From the NCBI RefSeq assembly GCF_000317835.1, contig NC_019793.1:1-64000 (forward strand): DNA of 64,000 nt. The letters run 5' to 3'. The notes under the pieces were generated by a model. That model saw nothing but the letters and a program-made list of their open reading frames with translations. It did no database searches and was not told where the DNA came from. The DNA comes from Deinococcus peraridilitoris DSM 19664 (GTDB lineage: Bacteria > Deinococcota > Deinococci > Deinococcales > Deinococcaceae). Both the position numbers and the translations under genes were made by a program. Below are positions 10,343 through 23,944 of the stretch, piece after piece; within the stretch, counting starts at the first letter, position 1; each line of letters begins with the position of its first letter.

Positions 10343-10358
10343 GCAAACGAGCGTTTGC
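10343..10358. promoter_or_regulatory. 16-bp perfect palindrome upstream of the leu promoter
   Basis: GCAAACG-AG-CGTTTGC is a perfect inverted repeat that ends 3 bases before the -35 box of the leu leader promoter and starts 21 bases after the M3 peptidase stop. Its shape and position suit an operator. It could also be a poor terminator, but no T-run follows. Confidence 0.4.
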
Positions 10359-10361
10359 TCC

Positions 10362-10391
10362 TTGCGCGCTCCTCCGGCCAACGTCTAGCAT
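10362..10391 (+). promoter_or_regulatory. Promoter of the leu leader
   Basis: TTGCGC (10362-10367), an 18-bp spacer and TAGCAT (10386-10391). The leader-peptide ATG follows after 7 bases, so the transcript should start at the start codon. Confidence 0.6.
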
Positions 10392-10398
10392 GGCCGCA

Positions 10399-10467
10399 AT
10401 GCCCCACACCCTGCACCCTTCGAAGACCGGCGCGCCGGTGCTTCTTTGGCTGGGGGCGGCGAGCTGA
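10399..10467 (+). CDS. leu leader peptide (22 residues)
   Basis: ATG to TGA, 22 codons, with the cluster GTG-CTT-CTT-TGG-CTG (V-L-L-W-L) at codons 14-18. CTT is rare in this GC-rich DNA, where Leu is mostly CTG or CTC, so the doubled CTT looks selected for slow decoding when leucyl-tRNA is short. The ORF starts 7 bases after a -10 box, ends 19 bases before a terminator hairpin and lies ahead of leuCDB. This is the classical layout of transcription attenuation. The peptide itself needs no function. Confidence 0.75.
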   Translation: MPHTLHPSKTGAPVLLWLGAAS

Positions 10468-10485
10468 CCCAGCCTCGCTTCATGA

Positions 10486-10514
10486 CCCCCGAACCAGACA
10501 GGTCCGGGGGTTTT
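10486..10514 (+). terminator. leu attenuator terminator
   Basis: CCCCCGAACC (10486-10495) pairs with GGTCCGGGGG (10501-10510) with one mismatch and a 5-base loop, followed by TTTT. Upstream, GGCTGGG (10448-10454) can pair with CCCAGCC (10468-10474) as a pause hairpin, and GGGGG (10452-10456) could pair with CCCCC of the terminator as a short antiterminator. The latter is only 5 bp and less convincing than in the ilv leader. Confidence 0.7.
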
Positions 10515-10565
10515 CACTTGAAAGACTTGATAATCACCTGAACTCGCCCACAATCCGGAGGCTTT

Positions 10566-11849
<1,284 letters not shown>

Positions 11850-11926
11850 CCCTGTACGCGAAACACGCATCAGCGCTTCACCTGGCCGTGCCCTGCTGTG
11901 GACGCGCCCCCTTCAGGAGGAAGGTA

Positions 11927-13497
<1,571 letters not shown>

Positions 13498-13519
13498 GGC
13501 GTCCTGTCTACACGGGTCC

Positions 13520-13549
13520 TTGACCGTCTTTCTGGAGAGCGCATAAGGT
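13520..13549 (+). promoter_or_regulatory. Promoter of the ilv leader
   Basis: TTGACC (13520-13525), an 18-bp spacer and TAAGGT (13544-13549), with the leader ATG 7 bases later. This is the best -35/-10 pair of the leaderless promoters in the window and has the same geometry as the leu leader promoter. Confidence 0.7.
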
Positions 13550-13556
13550 GGGTGCA

Positions 13557-13616
13557 ATGATTCACGTGCGCGACATTCGTGTTCTTGTACTTAGCAGCGG
13601 GGGACCTCGACGCTAA
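13557..13616 (+). CDS. ilv leader peptide (19 residues)
   Basis: ATG to TAA, 19 codons, containing Ile and the run GTT-CTT-GTA-CTT (V-L-V-L, codons 9-12), all codons uncommon in this DNA. It is leaderless: the -10 box ends 7 bases before ATG. Codons 14-16 lie in a G-run (GCGGGGG, 13597-13603) that can pair with CCCCCGC (13638-13644) to form an antiterminator. Stalling on Val or Leu codons would leave this arm free, while finishing the peptide would cover it. This is a strong case for attenuation by branched-chain aminoacyl-tRNA supply. Confidence 0.8.
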   Translation: MIHVRDIRVLVLSSGGPRR

Positions 13617-13638
13617 GCGCGCACGCGTGAACTCGAGC

Positions 13639-13669
13639 CCCCGCAACCACCGGTTGCGGGGTTCGTCTT
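13639..13669 (+). terminator. ilv attenuator terminator
   Basis: A perfect 10-bp stem, CCCCGCAACC (13639-13648) with GGTTGCGGGG (13652-13661) and a 3-base loop, is followed by TTCGTCTTT. Its 5' arm overlaps the partner of the antiterminator arm in the leader ORF, so the two structures exclude each other. Confidence 0.75.
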
Positions 13670-13684
13670 TCAGGAGGAACTGAT

Positions 13685-13816
13685 ATGGGGCAAGGGGCAG
13701 CACAACACCAACACGGCGAACGGGCGCAGGTGTCCTTTTACGTCCTCACGCGCCACTGGCTCAGTCAAGCCCAGTGGCGCGCTGCTTTACGGCCAGGCGC
13801 ACGGGTGCGCCCATGA
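13685..13816 (+). CDS. 43-codon ORF between the ilv attenuator and ilvB
   Basis: An excellent ribosome site (AGGAGG, 7 bases before ATG 13685) opens a 43-codon frame rich in Gln, His, Arg and Ala. Its TGA (13814-13816) overlaps the ilvB ATG (13813), which has no good ribosome site of its own. A very stable hairpin (13749-13781) lies within the ORF. The simplest reading is a translational-coupling ORF, where ribosomes must cross the hairpin and deliver translation to ilvB. A functional small protein cannot be excluded, but no family is recognised. Confidence 0.5.
   Translation: MGQGAAQHQHGERAQVSFYVLTRHWLSQAQWRAALRPGARVRP
13749..13781 (+). repeat. Stable hairpin within the ilvB upstream ORF
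   Basis: CGCGCCACTGG (13749-13759) pairs perfectly with CCAGTGGCGCG (13771-13781) around an 11-base loop, whose ends can extend the stem further. No T-run follows, so it is not a standard terminator. It ends 31 bases before the ilvB start and could hide the ilvB initiation region unless the upstream ORF is translated. Confidence 0.6.
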
Positions 13817-15467
13817 ACGGCGCCGAAGCCCTCTGGGCGACCCTGCTGGCCCACGACCTCACCACGGTCTTCGGATATCCGGGCGGCGCGATCATGCCGG
13901 TCTATGACGCCCTGACCGCCTACCCCGACATCCGCCACATCCTGACCCGCCACGAGCAGGGGGCCGCGCACGCCGCCGAAGGCTGGGCCAAGGCGACCGG
14001 TCGCCTTGGCGTGTGTCTCGCCACCAGCGGGCCGGGCGCGACGAATCTGGTGACCGGCCTCGCCGACGCGATGCTCGACAGCGTACCCGTGCTGGCCATC
14101 ACCGGCCAGGTGCCCCGCCACCTGATCGGCACGGACGCGTTTCAGGAAGCCGACATCACCGGGATCACGCTGCCCATTACCAAGCACAACTACCTGGTGC
14201 GCAGCGCGGCAGAACTGCCCGGAGTGGTCGCCGAAGCCATTCGCATGGCACAAGGCGGAAGGCCGGGACCGGTCCTGATCGACATTCCCAAGGACGTGCA
14301 GCTCGAAGCCTTTCATGGCGAGATTCCGGGCCCGCAGGCCGACTTTCTGGCCCCCGAACCCTCGGCGCAGGCCATCGAGACCGCCCTGGACGCCCTGCGC
14401 GGTGCCAAGAGGCCGGTGCTGATGGTAGGCGGCGGCGCGCAGGGGTCGGCCGAGGACATCACCGCCTTCGCGCGGGCCTGGAACATCCCGACCATCACCA
14501 CCCTGATGGGTCTGGGTGTGTTTCCGGCGTCCGATCCCCTGTGGCTGGGCATGCCCGGCATGCACGGCAGCGTGGCCGCCAACCGCGCCATTCAGGACGC
14601 CGACGTGCTGGTCGCCATGGGCCTGCGCTTCGACGACCGGGTGACGGGCCGGGTGGCGGGCTTCGCGCCGGGCGCCCACATCATCCACGTCGACATTGAC
14701 GCTGCCGAGATCAGCAAGATCATCCGCGCCCACGTGCCGGTGCGCGGCGACGCGGGCGCGAGCGCGCGCCGCCTGACCGAACGCGCCGAACCCCTGTCGC
14801 ACCCCGAGTGGGAAGCGCAGCTGCGCGAGTGGAAGGCGCGTGTCATCGTGCACGACCGCTGGAGCGCCGGTTACGCCATTCACGCCATTTGCGCCCGACT
14901 GCGTCCCGACGACATCCTCTCGACCGACGTGGGGCAGCACCAGATGCTCGCCGCGCAACTCGCGCGTTTCGAGAAGCCGCGCCGCTGGCTGACCTCGGGC
15001 GGCCTGGGGACCATGGGCTTTGGCTTTCCGGCAGCCCTGGGCGCGGCACTCGCAGAGCCGCAGGTCCGCTCGATCGTGATTGCCGGAGACGGCGGCTTTC
15101 AGATGACCGCGCAGGAACTGGCGACCCTGACCCGCTACGACATCCCGGTCAAGATCGCGGTCATCAACAACAACTACCTCGGCATGGTGCGCCAGTGGCA
15201 GGAGATGTTTCACGGCAAGCGCTACAGCGAGGTGTACCTCGGCGAAAGCAACCCGGACTTCATCAAGCTGGCGGACGCCTACAACATCAAAGGCTGGCGC
15301 GCCGGGAACGAGCAGGAACTGCCCGGCGCCATCGACAGCTGGCTCGACTTTGACGGTCCCGCCCTGCTGGAGTGCGTGGTGCCCCAGGAACATGGTGTCT
15401 TTCCGATGGTTCCGTCGGGCGCGGCGCTCGACGAGATGGTCGAGAAAGCCCCGGAAGGCGTGTCGCA

Positions 15468-15471
<4 letters not shown>
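13813..15471 (+). CDS. ilvB: Acetolactate synthase large (catalytic) subunit
   Basis: A thiamine-diphosphate and FAD enzyme catalysing the first common step of Val, Leu and Ile synthesis. With the ATG at 13813 it has 552 residues. The N-terminal VFGYPGGAIMPVYDAL carries the cofactor loop, HEQGAAHAAEG holds the ThDP glutamate region near 48, and the C-terminal ThDP/Mg motif GDGGFQMTAQEL...NNNYLGMVRQWQ lies near 430-465. GTG 13774 would add 13 unlikely residues. The start overlaps the stop of the upstream 43-codon ORF, and the stop overlaps ilvN (ATGA). Confidence 0.95.
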
Positions 15472-16034
<563 letters not shown>

Positions 16035-16122
16035 CGGTGAGCCGGCAGCGCAGGGACTCTCCCCTCCCTTTGCGCAATCAAAATTGCCTCTTGCCCATCT
16101 CAGCAATTCGAAAGGAACCACC

Positions 16123-17133
16123 ATGCCCGCAAAAATGTACTACGACGCCGACGTCAACCTCCACACCCTCGCCGAGAAGACCATCGCGATCATCGGATAC
16201 GGCTCGCAGGCCCACGCGCACGCGCAGAACCTGCGCGACAGCGGGCTCGACGTGGTGGTCGGCCTGCGCGAGGGTAGCCCCAGCCGCCCCAAGGCGCTGC
16301 ACGCCGGGCTGCGCGTCGCCAGCATCGAGGACGCGACCCGTGAAGCCGACGTCGTGATGATCCTGATTCCCGACGAGCACCAGCCGCGCGTGTACGAGGA
16401 GAGCATTGCCCCGAACCTCAGCGAGGGCAAGGCCCTGGCCTTTGGTCACGGCTTCAACGTGCACTTCGGGCGCATCACACCGCCCGAGAACGTCGACGTG
16501 TTCCTGGTCGCCCCGAAAGGCCCCGGCCACATGCTGCGCCGGGTCTACGTGGAAGGCGCCGGGATGCCCAGCATCTTCGCGATCCACCAGGACGCCAGCG
16601 GCAACGCCCGCGACGTGGCGCTGGCATACGCCAAGGGCATCGGCGGCACCCGTGCCGGGGTGCTGGAAACCACCTTCAAGGAAGAAACCGAGACCGACCT
16701 CTTCGGCGAGCAGAGCGTGCTGTGCGGCGGCATGACGCACCTGATCCAGGCGGGCTTCGAGACCCTGATCGAGGCCGGGTATCAGCCCGAAATCGCTTAC
16801 TTCGAGACGCTGCACGAGGTGAAGCTCATCGTGGACCTGATCTACGAGAAGGGCTTCGCCGGCATGCGCCACTCGATCAGCAACACCGCCGAGTACGGTG
16901 ACTACGTGACCGGCCCCAAGATCATCACCGCGCAGACCAAGGACACCATGCGCGAAGTGCTCGCCCGCATCCAGAGCGGTGAGTTCGCCCGTGACTTCGT
17001 GTCCGAGACCGAAGAGGGTTATCCCAACATGAAGCGCTGGCGCGGCGAGATGAACGAGCATCCGCTCGAGGTGGTGGGCAAGCAGCTGCGCGACATGATG
17101 CCGTTCATCGAGAAAAAAGAACTGGAAGTCTGA
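16123..17133 (+). CDS. ilvC: Ketol-acid reductoisomerase
   Basis: It converts acetolactate or acetohydroxybutyrate to the dihydroxy acids with NADPH and Mg2+. The 336 residues are the short class I form. The N-terminal MYYDADVNL, nucleotide-binding [15 protein letters not shown] (near 23), and [10 protein letters not shown] are followed by the C-terminal knotted domain with [12 protein letters not shown] near 190 and [12 protein letters not shown] near 245, which hold the Mg ligands. Start: ATG 16123 with AAAGGA upstream. It is 88 bases after ilvN, and that gap carries only a small GCAAT/ATTGC repeat. Confidence 0.95.
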   Translation: MPAKMYYDADVNLHTLAEKTIAIIGYGSQAHAHAQNLRDSGLDVVVGLREGSPSRPKALHAGLRVASIEDATREADVVMILIPDEHQPRVYEESIAPNLSEGKALAFGHGFNVHFGRITPPENVDVFLVAPKGPGHMLRRVYVEGAGMPSIFAIHQDASGNARDVALAYAKGIGGTRAGVLETTFKEETETDLFGEQSVLCGGMTHLIQAGFETLIEAGYQPEIAYFETLHEVKLIVDLIYEKGFAGMRHSISNTAEYGDYVTGPKIITAQTKDTMREVLARIQSGEFARDFVSETEEGYPNMKRWRGEMNEHPLEVVGKQLRDMMPFIEKKELEV

Positions 17134-17195
17134 TGAATCACCAACGGACGCGCGACGGGCGCCTGAACCTCACCACCGAACGACTTCCACGCTGA
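17133..17195 (+). CDS. 20-codon ORF coupled to ilvC, upstream of leuA
   Basis: The ilvC stop overlaps an ATG (TGATG). The resulting ORF of 20 codons ([20 protein letters not shown]) contains three Leu codons of three kinds (CTG, CTC, CTT). It ends 62 bases before leuA. It could be a second leucine-sensing leader or just chance coupling. I found no convincing terminator between it and leuA, so attenuation is weakly supported. Confidence 0.3.
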   Translation: MNHQRTRDGRLNLTTERLPR

Positions 17196-17257
17196 AAGCG
17201 GCCCGCGACCCACGCCCCTTTCTCACGGGACAGGCCCACTGGACAGGAGTTCCACGC

Positions 17258-18820
17258 ATGCGACGAATACAGATCTTCGACACCACCCTGCGCGACGGCG
17301 AACAGAGCCCCGGCGTGGCGCTCAACCACGCCCAGAAAATCGAGATCGCCCACGCCCTGGCCCGTCTGGGCGTGGACATCATCGAGTCCGGCTTCCCCAT
17401 CACCAGCGACGGTGACTTCGAGTGCGTCTCGCGCATCGCGCGTGAGGTGCGCGGCCCCACCATCGCGGCGCTCGCGCGCACTGCCCGCGCAGACATCGAG
17501 CGTGCGGCGCAGGCGCTCGAGACCGCCCCCCGGTCGCGCATTCACGTCTTCACCTCGGCGAGCAAGGTGCAGATCGAGCACATGCTGCGCAAGACGCCCG
17601 AGGAAGTGCTGGAAAGCTCGGTGCGCGCCGTCAAGCTGGCCCGCCAGTACACCGACGACGTGGAGTTCAGTGGGCAGGACGTCATGCGCGCCGACTTCGA
17701 CTTTGTCATTCAGCTCTACCGCGCGGCCATCGAGGCGGGCGCGACCGTCATCAACATTCCCGACACGGTGGGATACGGCACCCCGCAGGAGTACGGCGCG
17801 CTGATCGCGCGGGTGCGCGACGAGATCGTGATGGGCCGTAACGTGGCCATCTCGACGCACTGCCACGACGACCTGGGCATGGCGACCGCCAATTCGCTCG
17901 CGGCAGTCGAGAACGGGGCCACGCAGATCGAGTGCACCCTCAACGGCATTGGTGAGCGCGCCGGAAATACCTCGCTCGAAGAGGTCGTGATGGCGATTCA
18001 TACGCGCCGTGACCACTACAGGGCCGAAACCGGCATCCATACCCGTGAGATCTACCGGGTGAGCCGCATGGTGTCGCGCCTGACCGGCATGCCGGTGCCG
18101 CCCAACAAGGCCATCGTGGGGGACAACGCCTTCGCGCACGAAAGCGGCATCCACCAGGACGGCGTGCTGAAGCACAAGGAAACCTACGAGATCATGAACG
18201 CCGAACTCGTGGGGCGCGAAGCGGCCGTGATGGTGATGGGCAAGCACAGCGGGCGCGCCGCCTTTCGCAAGGCCCTCGCCGACCTGGGCTACGTGACAGG
18301 CGGCACCGCCGACCACGGCCTCAACGAGGAAGCGCTGAACGTGCTGTTCACGCGCTTCAAGGAACTCGCCGACCGCAAGGGCCAGATCTACGCCGACGAC
18401 CTGCGCGCCCTGGTGGACGCCGGAGCGGACATTGCCCAGGCCTTTACGCTCGACAGCCTGCAGGTGCTGAGCGGCACGCACGTCACGCCCGTGGCGACAG
18501 TGCGGCTCAACACACCCGACGGCATGCGCGAGGTCGCCGCGACGGGTGACGGTCCGGTCGCCGCGGCCTTCAATGCCATCACGCAGGCCACCGAGATCAC
18601 CCTGAACCTCGAGACGTACCGCATCCAGTCGGTGACCCGTGGCAGCGAAGCGCTCGGCGAGGTGAGCGTCAGCGCGCGCTACGGCGGGGTCAGCGTGGCC
18701 GGCATTGGTCTGGCGACCGACGTGGTCGAGGCGAGCGCGCGTGCCTGGCTGCACGCCATCAACCAGATCGTCGCCGGGCAGGCCAGGTCCAAAAACGCAC
18801 TCGTGGCGGAGACGCCGTGA
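17258..18820 (+). CDS. leuA: 2-isopropylmalate synthase
   Basis: The first committed step of leucine synthesis, condensing acetyl-CoA with 2-oxoisovalerate. The 520-residue protein has the HMGL-like barrel with [16 protein letters not shown] at the N-terminus, metal and catalytic block [15 protein letters not shown] near 205, and [11 protein letters not shown]. The C-terminal LeuA dimer domain (about 390-510), which binds leucine for feedback, is complete. AGGAG lies 9 bases before ATG. The stop overlaps the next gene by 4 bases (GTGA). Confidence 0.95.
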   Translation: MRRIQIFDTTLRDGEQSPGVALNHAQKIEIAHALARLGVDIIESGFPITSDGDFECVSRIAREVRGPTIAALARTARADIERAAQALETAPRSRIHVFTSASKVQIEHMLRKTPEEVLESSVRAVKLARQYTDDVEFSGQDVMRADFDFVIQLYRAAIEAGATVINIPDTVGYGTPQEYGALIARVRDEIVMGRNVAISTHCHDDLGMATANSLAAVENGATQIECTLNGIGERAGNTSLEEVVMAIHTRRDHYRAETGIHTREIYRVSRMVSRLTGMPVPPNKAIVGDNAFAHESGIHQDGVLKHKETYEIMNAELVGREAAVMVMGKHSGRAAFRKALADLGYVTGGTADHGLNEEALNVLFTRFKELADRKGQIYADDLRALVDAGADIAQAFTLDSLQVLSGTHVTPVATVRLNTPDGMREVAATGDGPVAAAFNAITQATEITLNLETYRIQSVTRGSEALGEVSVSARYGGVSVAGIGLATDVVEASARAWLHAINQIVAGQARSKNALVAETP

Positions 18821-19104
18821 TCCTGGAAGTCGCGACCATCACCCTGAGGAGCGGCAACGCCGACGAGTACGTTCGCGTGATGCCCGACGCCTTCCCGGTT
18901 CTGGCCAGCACGCCGGGATATATCCGGCACGAGCTGCACCGCGGCATCGAGCGGCCCGACGTGTTCACGTTGTTCGTGTGGTGGGAGAGTGTTGAGGCGC
19001 ACAACGTGAACTTCCGGGAGTCCGACCGCTTTCCGCGTTGGCGCGCAGTCTGGGGGCACCTGATGGAAGGCGCGTACGTCGAGCACTTTGCCCAGGTGTA
19101 CTGA
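18817..19104 (+). CDS. Antibiotic biosynthesis monooxygenase (ABM) family protein
   Basis: A 95-residue single-domain ferredoxin-like fold protein. The pattern [11 protein letters not shown]...[31 protein letters not shown], then the aromatic end [12 protein letters not shown], fits ABM-domain (quinol monooxygenase-like) proteins. Function cannot be read from the fold, since members act on quinones, haem or unknown ligands. The GTG start overlaps the leuA stop, and the phosphoesterase begins two bases after its stop, so it belongs to the leu/ilv operon by position only. Confidence 0.8.
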   Translation: MILEVATITLRSGNADEYVRVMPDAFPVLASTPGYIRHELHRGIERPDVFTLFVWWESVEAHNVNFRESDRFPRWRAVWGHLMEGAYVEHFAQVY

Positions 19105-19105
19105 C

Positions 19106-19828
19106 GTGAGAATCGCGGTCATCAGCGACGTGCACGGCAACCGCTTCGCGCTGGAGGCCGTGCTGGAGGATTTGCGTGCACAGTCGCCCGACCTGATCGC
19201 CAATCTGGGCGATCAGGTCTTCGGCAGCGCAGACCCGGCGGGCGCGTACGCGTTGCAGCGAGAACTGAAGGCGACCGAGGTGCGCGGCAACACCGAAGAC
19301 ATGTACACCGCTGACCTGAACGACCTTGACAACGCCCGCTCGCAGGTCGAGTGGCTGCGTGGACAACTCCCACCCGAATCGATTTCTTACCTCTCGGGCC
19401 TGCCGCTGACGCAGACTCTGGCAGATGGGGAGGTACTGCTCGCACACGGCAGCCTGACCAGTGCCTGGGAGCCCCTCATGTTCACGGCAGGCATGGGCGG
19501 CAAGCCGTCCCGTCTTGCCAATCCGGACGAGCTGCTCGCACGCGCCCAAGCCTTTCCGGGCACGCGGGTCGTGGTCGTCGGTCATACCCACCGGGAGCAC
19601 CTCAGCTCACAGCACGGCGTGACCTTCATCAACGCAGGCAGTGTCTCGCGGCAGATGCACGGCGATCCGGCAGCCCGCTGGGTGCTGCTCGAAAAACGTG
19701 CGGGCTTCTGGAACGTCTCATTTCGCCGCCTACAGTATGACTGGGACAGCGCCGCACGCTGGATCGAAGAGCATTACCCCGAAGGCGGGGCGGAAGCGAG
19801 ACAGCTGCGCACCGGCCTCTTGTCCTGA
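19106..19828 (+). CDS. Calcineurin-like metallophosphoesterase
   Basis: The 240 residues carry the full metallophosphoesterase motif set: ISDVHGN (D, H), NLGDQVFG (D), GNTED (N), and the C-terminal GHTHREHL. This resembles the YfcE/Icc-like single-domain group. The substrate is unknown. The GTG start lies 1 base after the ABM stop. An upstream ORF extension overlaps that gene and is rejected. ilvD follows 21 bases later, so it is co-transcribed within the branched-chain cluster with no evident pathway role. Confidence 0.88.
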   Translation: MRIAVISDVHGNRFALEAVLEDLRAQSPDLIANLGDQVFGSADPAGAYALQRELKATEVRGNTEDMYTADLNDLDNARSQVEWLRGQLPPESISYLSGLPLTQTLADGEVLLAHGSLTSAWEPLMFTAGMGGKPSRLANPDELLARAQAFPGTRVVVVGHTHREHLSSQHGVTFINAGSVSRQMHGDPAARWVLLEKRAGFWNVSFRRLQYDWDSAARWIEEHYPEGGAEARQLRTGLLS

Positions 19829-19849
19829 CAACACCAATCAGAGGAGAAC

Positions 19850-21541
<1,692 letters not shown>

Positions 21542-21554
21542 GTCACCCCAAGCG

Positions 21555-21585
21555 GCGCGGAGGAAATGAAACACTTCCTCCGCGC
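21555..21585 (+). terminator. Terminator-like hairpin after ilvD
   Basis: A perfect 11-bp stem, GCGCGGAGGAA (21555-21565) with TTCCTCCGCGC (21575-21585), starts 14 bases after the ilvD stop. The 3' side has only TGCCCCATTT, so termination may be partial. Confidence 0.6.
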
Positions 21586-21646
21586 TGCCCCATTTACACG
21601 GGGACAGAGGGTGTCGAGCGTCCGAACGTTGAAGCACCGGAGGGTC

Positions 21647-22412
21647 ATGACCTGGAATGCAGAACTGTACCGTGAGCGTCACGCCTTCGTCTGGCAGGCC
21701 GGAATTCTGAACTGGCTTGACCCCCAGCGCACGAGATGGCGATCGACCTGGGATGCGGCACGGGGGAACTGAGCGCCAGGATCGCGCAGTCGTGCGCGCG
21801 GGTGATCGGCCTGGACTCCTCACCCGAGATGATCGCGGGGGCGCGGGGTCAATTTCCCGAGGTGGAGTTCGACGTGGCCGACGCGTCGACCTTCGCCGTT
21901 GAGGACAGTGTGCACGCGGTCTTCTCCGATGCGGCCCTGCACTGGGTCAAGAACGCGCAGGGGGCCGCATCATGCGTCAGCGCCGCGCTGTTGCCCGGGG
22001 CCGCTTTGTCGCGGAATTCGGCGGCAAAGGCAACATCGAGAGCATCCTGCAGGCCACCTCTCGGGCCCGCGCTGATCTGGGCGTTCCCGAGGTGGAAAAC
22101 CCCTGGTACTTTCCCAGCATTGCCGAGTACGCGCACGTGCTGGAGCGCGCCGGGTTGCGCGTCGTGCGCGCGCAGCTGTTCGAGCGGCCTACCCCGCTGC
22201 CCGGCGAGGAGGGTCTGCGGCTGTGGCTGAAGATGTTCGGCGCGGGCCTGCTGGACGGACTGAGTGAAGAAGCCCAGGAACGGGTCGTCGAATCTGCGGA
22301 GCGGCAGCTGCGGCCACGCCTGTACCACGACGCCTCATGGACGGCCGACTACGTCGGCCTGAGAATCCTGGCCGTCAAACCCTGGAGCCGTCAAACCCTG
22401 GGGCAGGCTTGA
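21647..22412 (+). pseudogene. Class I SAM-dependent methyltransferase, two frameshifts
   Basis: The pieces MTWNAELYRERHAFVWQAG (from ATG 21647), MAIDLGCGTGELSARI (frame from 21736) and GRFVAEFGGKGNIESIL (frame from 21972) together make one methyltransferase with a normal SAM motif (DLGCGTG) and an ALHWV motif. The first break lies between LDPQRTR and the SAM motif. The second is at CCCGGGG near 22000, where one added G would join LLPG to GRFVAEF. The remaining reading is otherwise intact to TGA 22412, so inactivation is recent or one break is a base-calling error. Confidence 0.8.
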
Positions 22413-22425
22413 TCCTCCGGAACAC

Positions 22426-23916
22426 TCAGTCCTGACATTCCTCGATGGGCACCAGGACCATGCCCTGCCGCGGCTCGACGCTGAAGGTGTGGTGTTCACC
22501 CAGGTGTATCCTGGCCCCGCTCAGCACCTCGCGGTACCAGCCGGGAACCAGGCTGGCCAGATACACCACCTGCCGCTTGCGGTCGGCGTTGAGCAGAACG
22601 TACACGGCCTGACCGGAAAGCACCCGCCGGTAGGCCAGGGTCTCCCCGTAGGCACTGATCACCTCGAAAGGGCCCCGGGTGAGCACCTTGCTGGCCCGCC
22701 GGGCCCGCACCAGGCGCCGCACGAGTTCAAGGGTGTCCAGGTCCCAGCTGTCGGGCGTGTCCCAGGGAAAGGCTCGGCGACAATCCGGGTCGGGTCCACC
22801 CGGCAGGCCAATCTCATCGCCGTAGTAGATGCAGGGGGCCCCGACATAGGTCATCTGGAAGACGGTCGCGAGCCGGAACGCGCCATGGTCGCCACCGACG
22901 GCGTTCAGAAAGCGCGCGGTGTCGTGCGAGTCGAGCAGGTTGAGCTGCGCCAGCGTGATCTCGTCGGGGTACATGGCGGCCACCCGTGTCATGCGCTCGG
23001 CAAACGCGGCGGCGTTCATGGGATGCACGATGCCCGTGCCGCTCACCTCGTTCATGGTCTGGTCGAGGGTGTGCGCGCCGAAAAATGCCAGGCAAGGACG
23101 GGTGAACAGATAGTTCATGACCGCGTCGAACTGGTCGCCACTCAGCCAGCGGTGCGCGTCGTGCCAGATCTCTCCGACGATGTAGGCCTCGGGGTTGACG
23201 GCCCTGACGCGCCGGCGAAACTCACGCCAGAACTCGTCATCGTCGATCTCGTTGGGAACGTCCAGGCGCCAGCCGTCGATACCGAACTCGGTCCAGTACG
23301 TCGCGACACTCCACAGAAATTCGCGCACGGCGGGCGTGTCGGTGTTGAACTTGGGCAGCGCCCGGTTACCCCACCACGCCTGGTAGTTGCCGGGCCGCTC
23401 TCCCTCGTAAGGATGCAGCGGAAAGCGCTCGATGTGAAACCAGTCGAGGTAGGCGCTGTGCTCGCCGTTTTCGAGGATGTCATTGAACTGAAAGAAGCCA
23501 CGCGACGCGTGATTGAACACCCCATCGAGCACCACCTTGAGGCCACGGGCATGCGCCGCGTCAATGAGTTCCCGCAGGGCCTCGTTGCCTCCCAGCATCG
23601 GATCGACCTGAAAGTAATCGTGGGTGTGATAGCGGTGGTTGGAGGCAGAACGAAACACCGGGCAGAAATAAATGGCGTTCACACCGAGATCGACCAGGTG
23701 GTCGAGGCGTTCGATTACGCCCAGCAGGTCACCTCCCTGATACTTGTGGGGATGAGGCTTGTCGCCCCAGGCCTGCAGGTGCGCGGGCTTTGGCAAACGC
23801 TCGCTGAAGGCAAAGCGGTCCGGGAAAATCTGGTAGAACACCGCGTCCTTGACCCAATCGGGAGTACGGATTACGTTCTTTTCATTCGCCGACCCGGCAC
23901 TTTTGTGGCTGCTCAC
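22426..23916 (-). CDS. GH13 alpha-glycosidase (amylase/neopullulanase-like)
   Basis: A cytoplasmic alpha-glucan hydrolase of 496 residues, with a short N-terminus followed by the barrel starting at [17 protein letters not shown]13 motifs are intact: [11 protein letters not shown], nucleophile Asp in [10 protein letters not shown] near 217, acid Glu in IVGEIWHD near 248 and [11 protein letters not shown] with the transition-state Asp near 331. There is no signal peptide. GTG 23916 lies 6 bases after a TACACT box and is preferred. An ORF extension to 24057 overlaps the CCA gene. It is convergent with the methyltransferase pseudogene. Confidence 0.9.
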   Translation of the reverse strand: MSSHKSAGSANEKNVIRTPDWVKDAVFYQIFPDRFAFSERLPKPAHLQAWGDKPHPHKYQGGDLLGVIERLDHLVDLGVNAIYFCPVFRSASNHRYHTHDYFQVDPMLGGNEALRELIDAAHARGLKVVLDGVFNHASRGFFQFNDILENGEHSAYLDWFHIERFPLHPYEGERPGNYQAWWGNRALPKFNTDTPAVREFLWSVATYWTEFGIDGWRLDVPNEIDDDEFWREFRRRVRAVNPEAYIVGEIWHDAHRWLSGDQFDAVMNYLFTRPCLAFFGAHTLDQTMNEVSGTGIVHPMNAAAFAERMTRVAAMYPDEITLAQLNLLDSHDTARFLNAVGGDHGAFRLATVFQMTYVGAPCIYYGDEIGLPGGPDPDCRRAFPWDTPDSWDLDTLELVRRLVRARRASKVLTRGPFEVISAYGETLAYRRVLSGQAVYVLLNADRKRQVVYLASLVPGWYREVLSGARIHLGEHHTFSVEPRQGMVLVPIEECQD

Positions 23917-23922
23917 CGCAGC

Positions 23923-23928
23923 AGTGTA
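23923..23928 (-). promoter_or_regulatory. -10 box of the GH13 gene
   Basis: TACACT on the minus strand, 6 bases before GTG 23916. Leaderless geometry. No clear -35 box. Confidence 0.5.
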
Positions 23929-23944
23929 CCAAGATGAAACAGGC

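Noticed and set aside
17133..17257. leuA attenuator after ilvC
   Set aside because: A 20-codon ORF is present, but no terminator/antiterminator pair could be drawn, so attenuation is not claimed.
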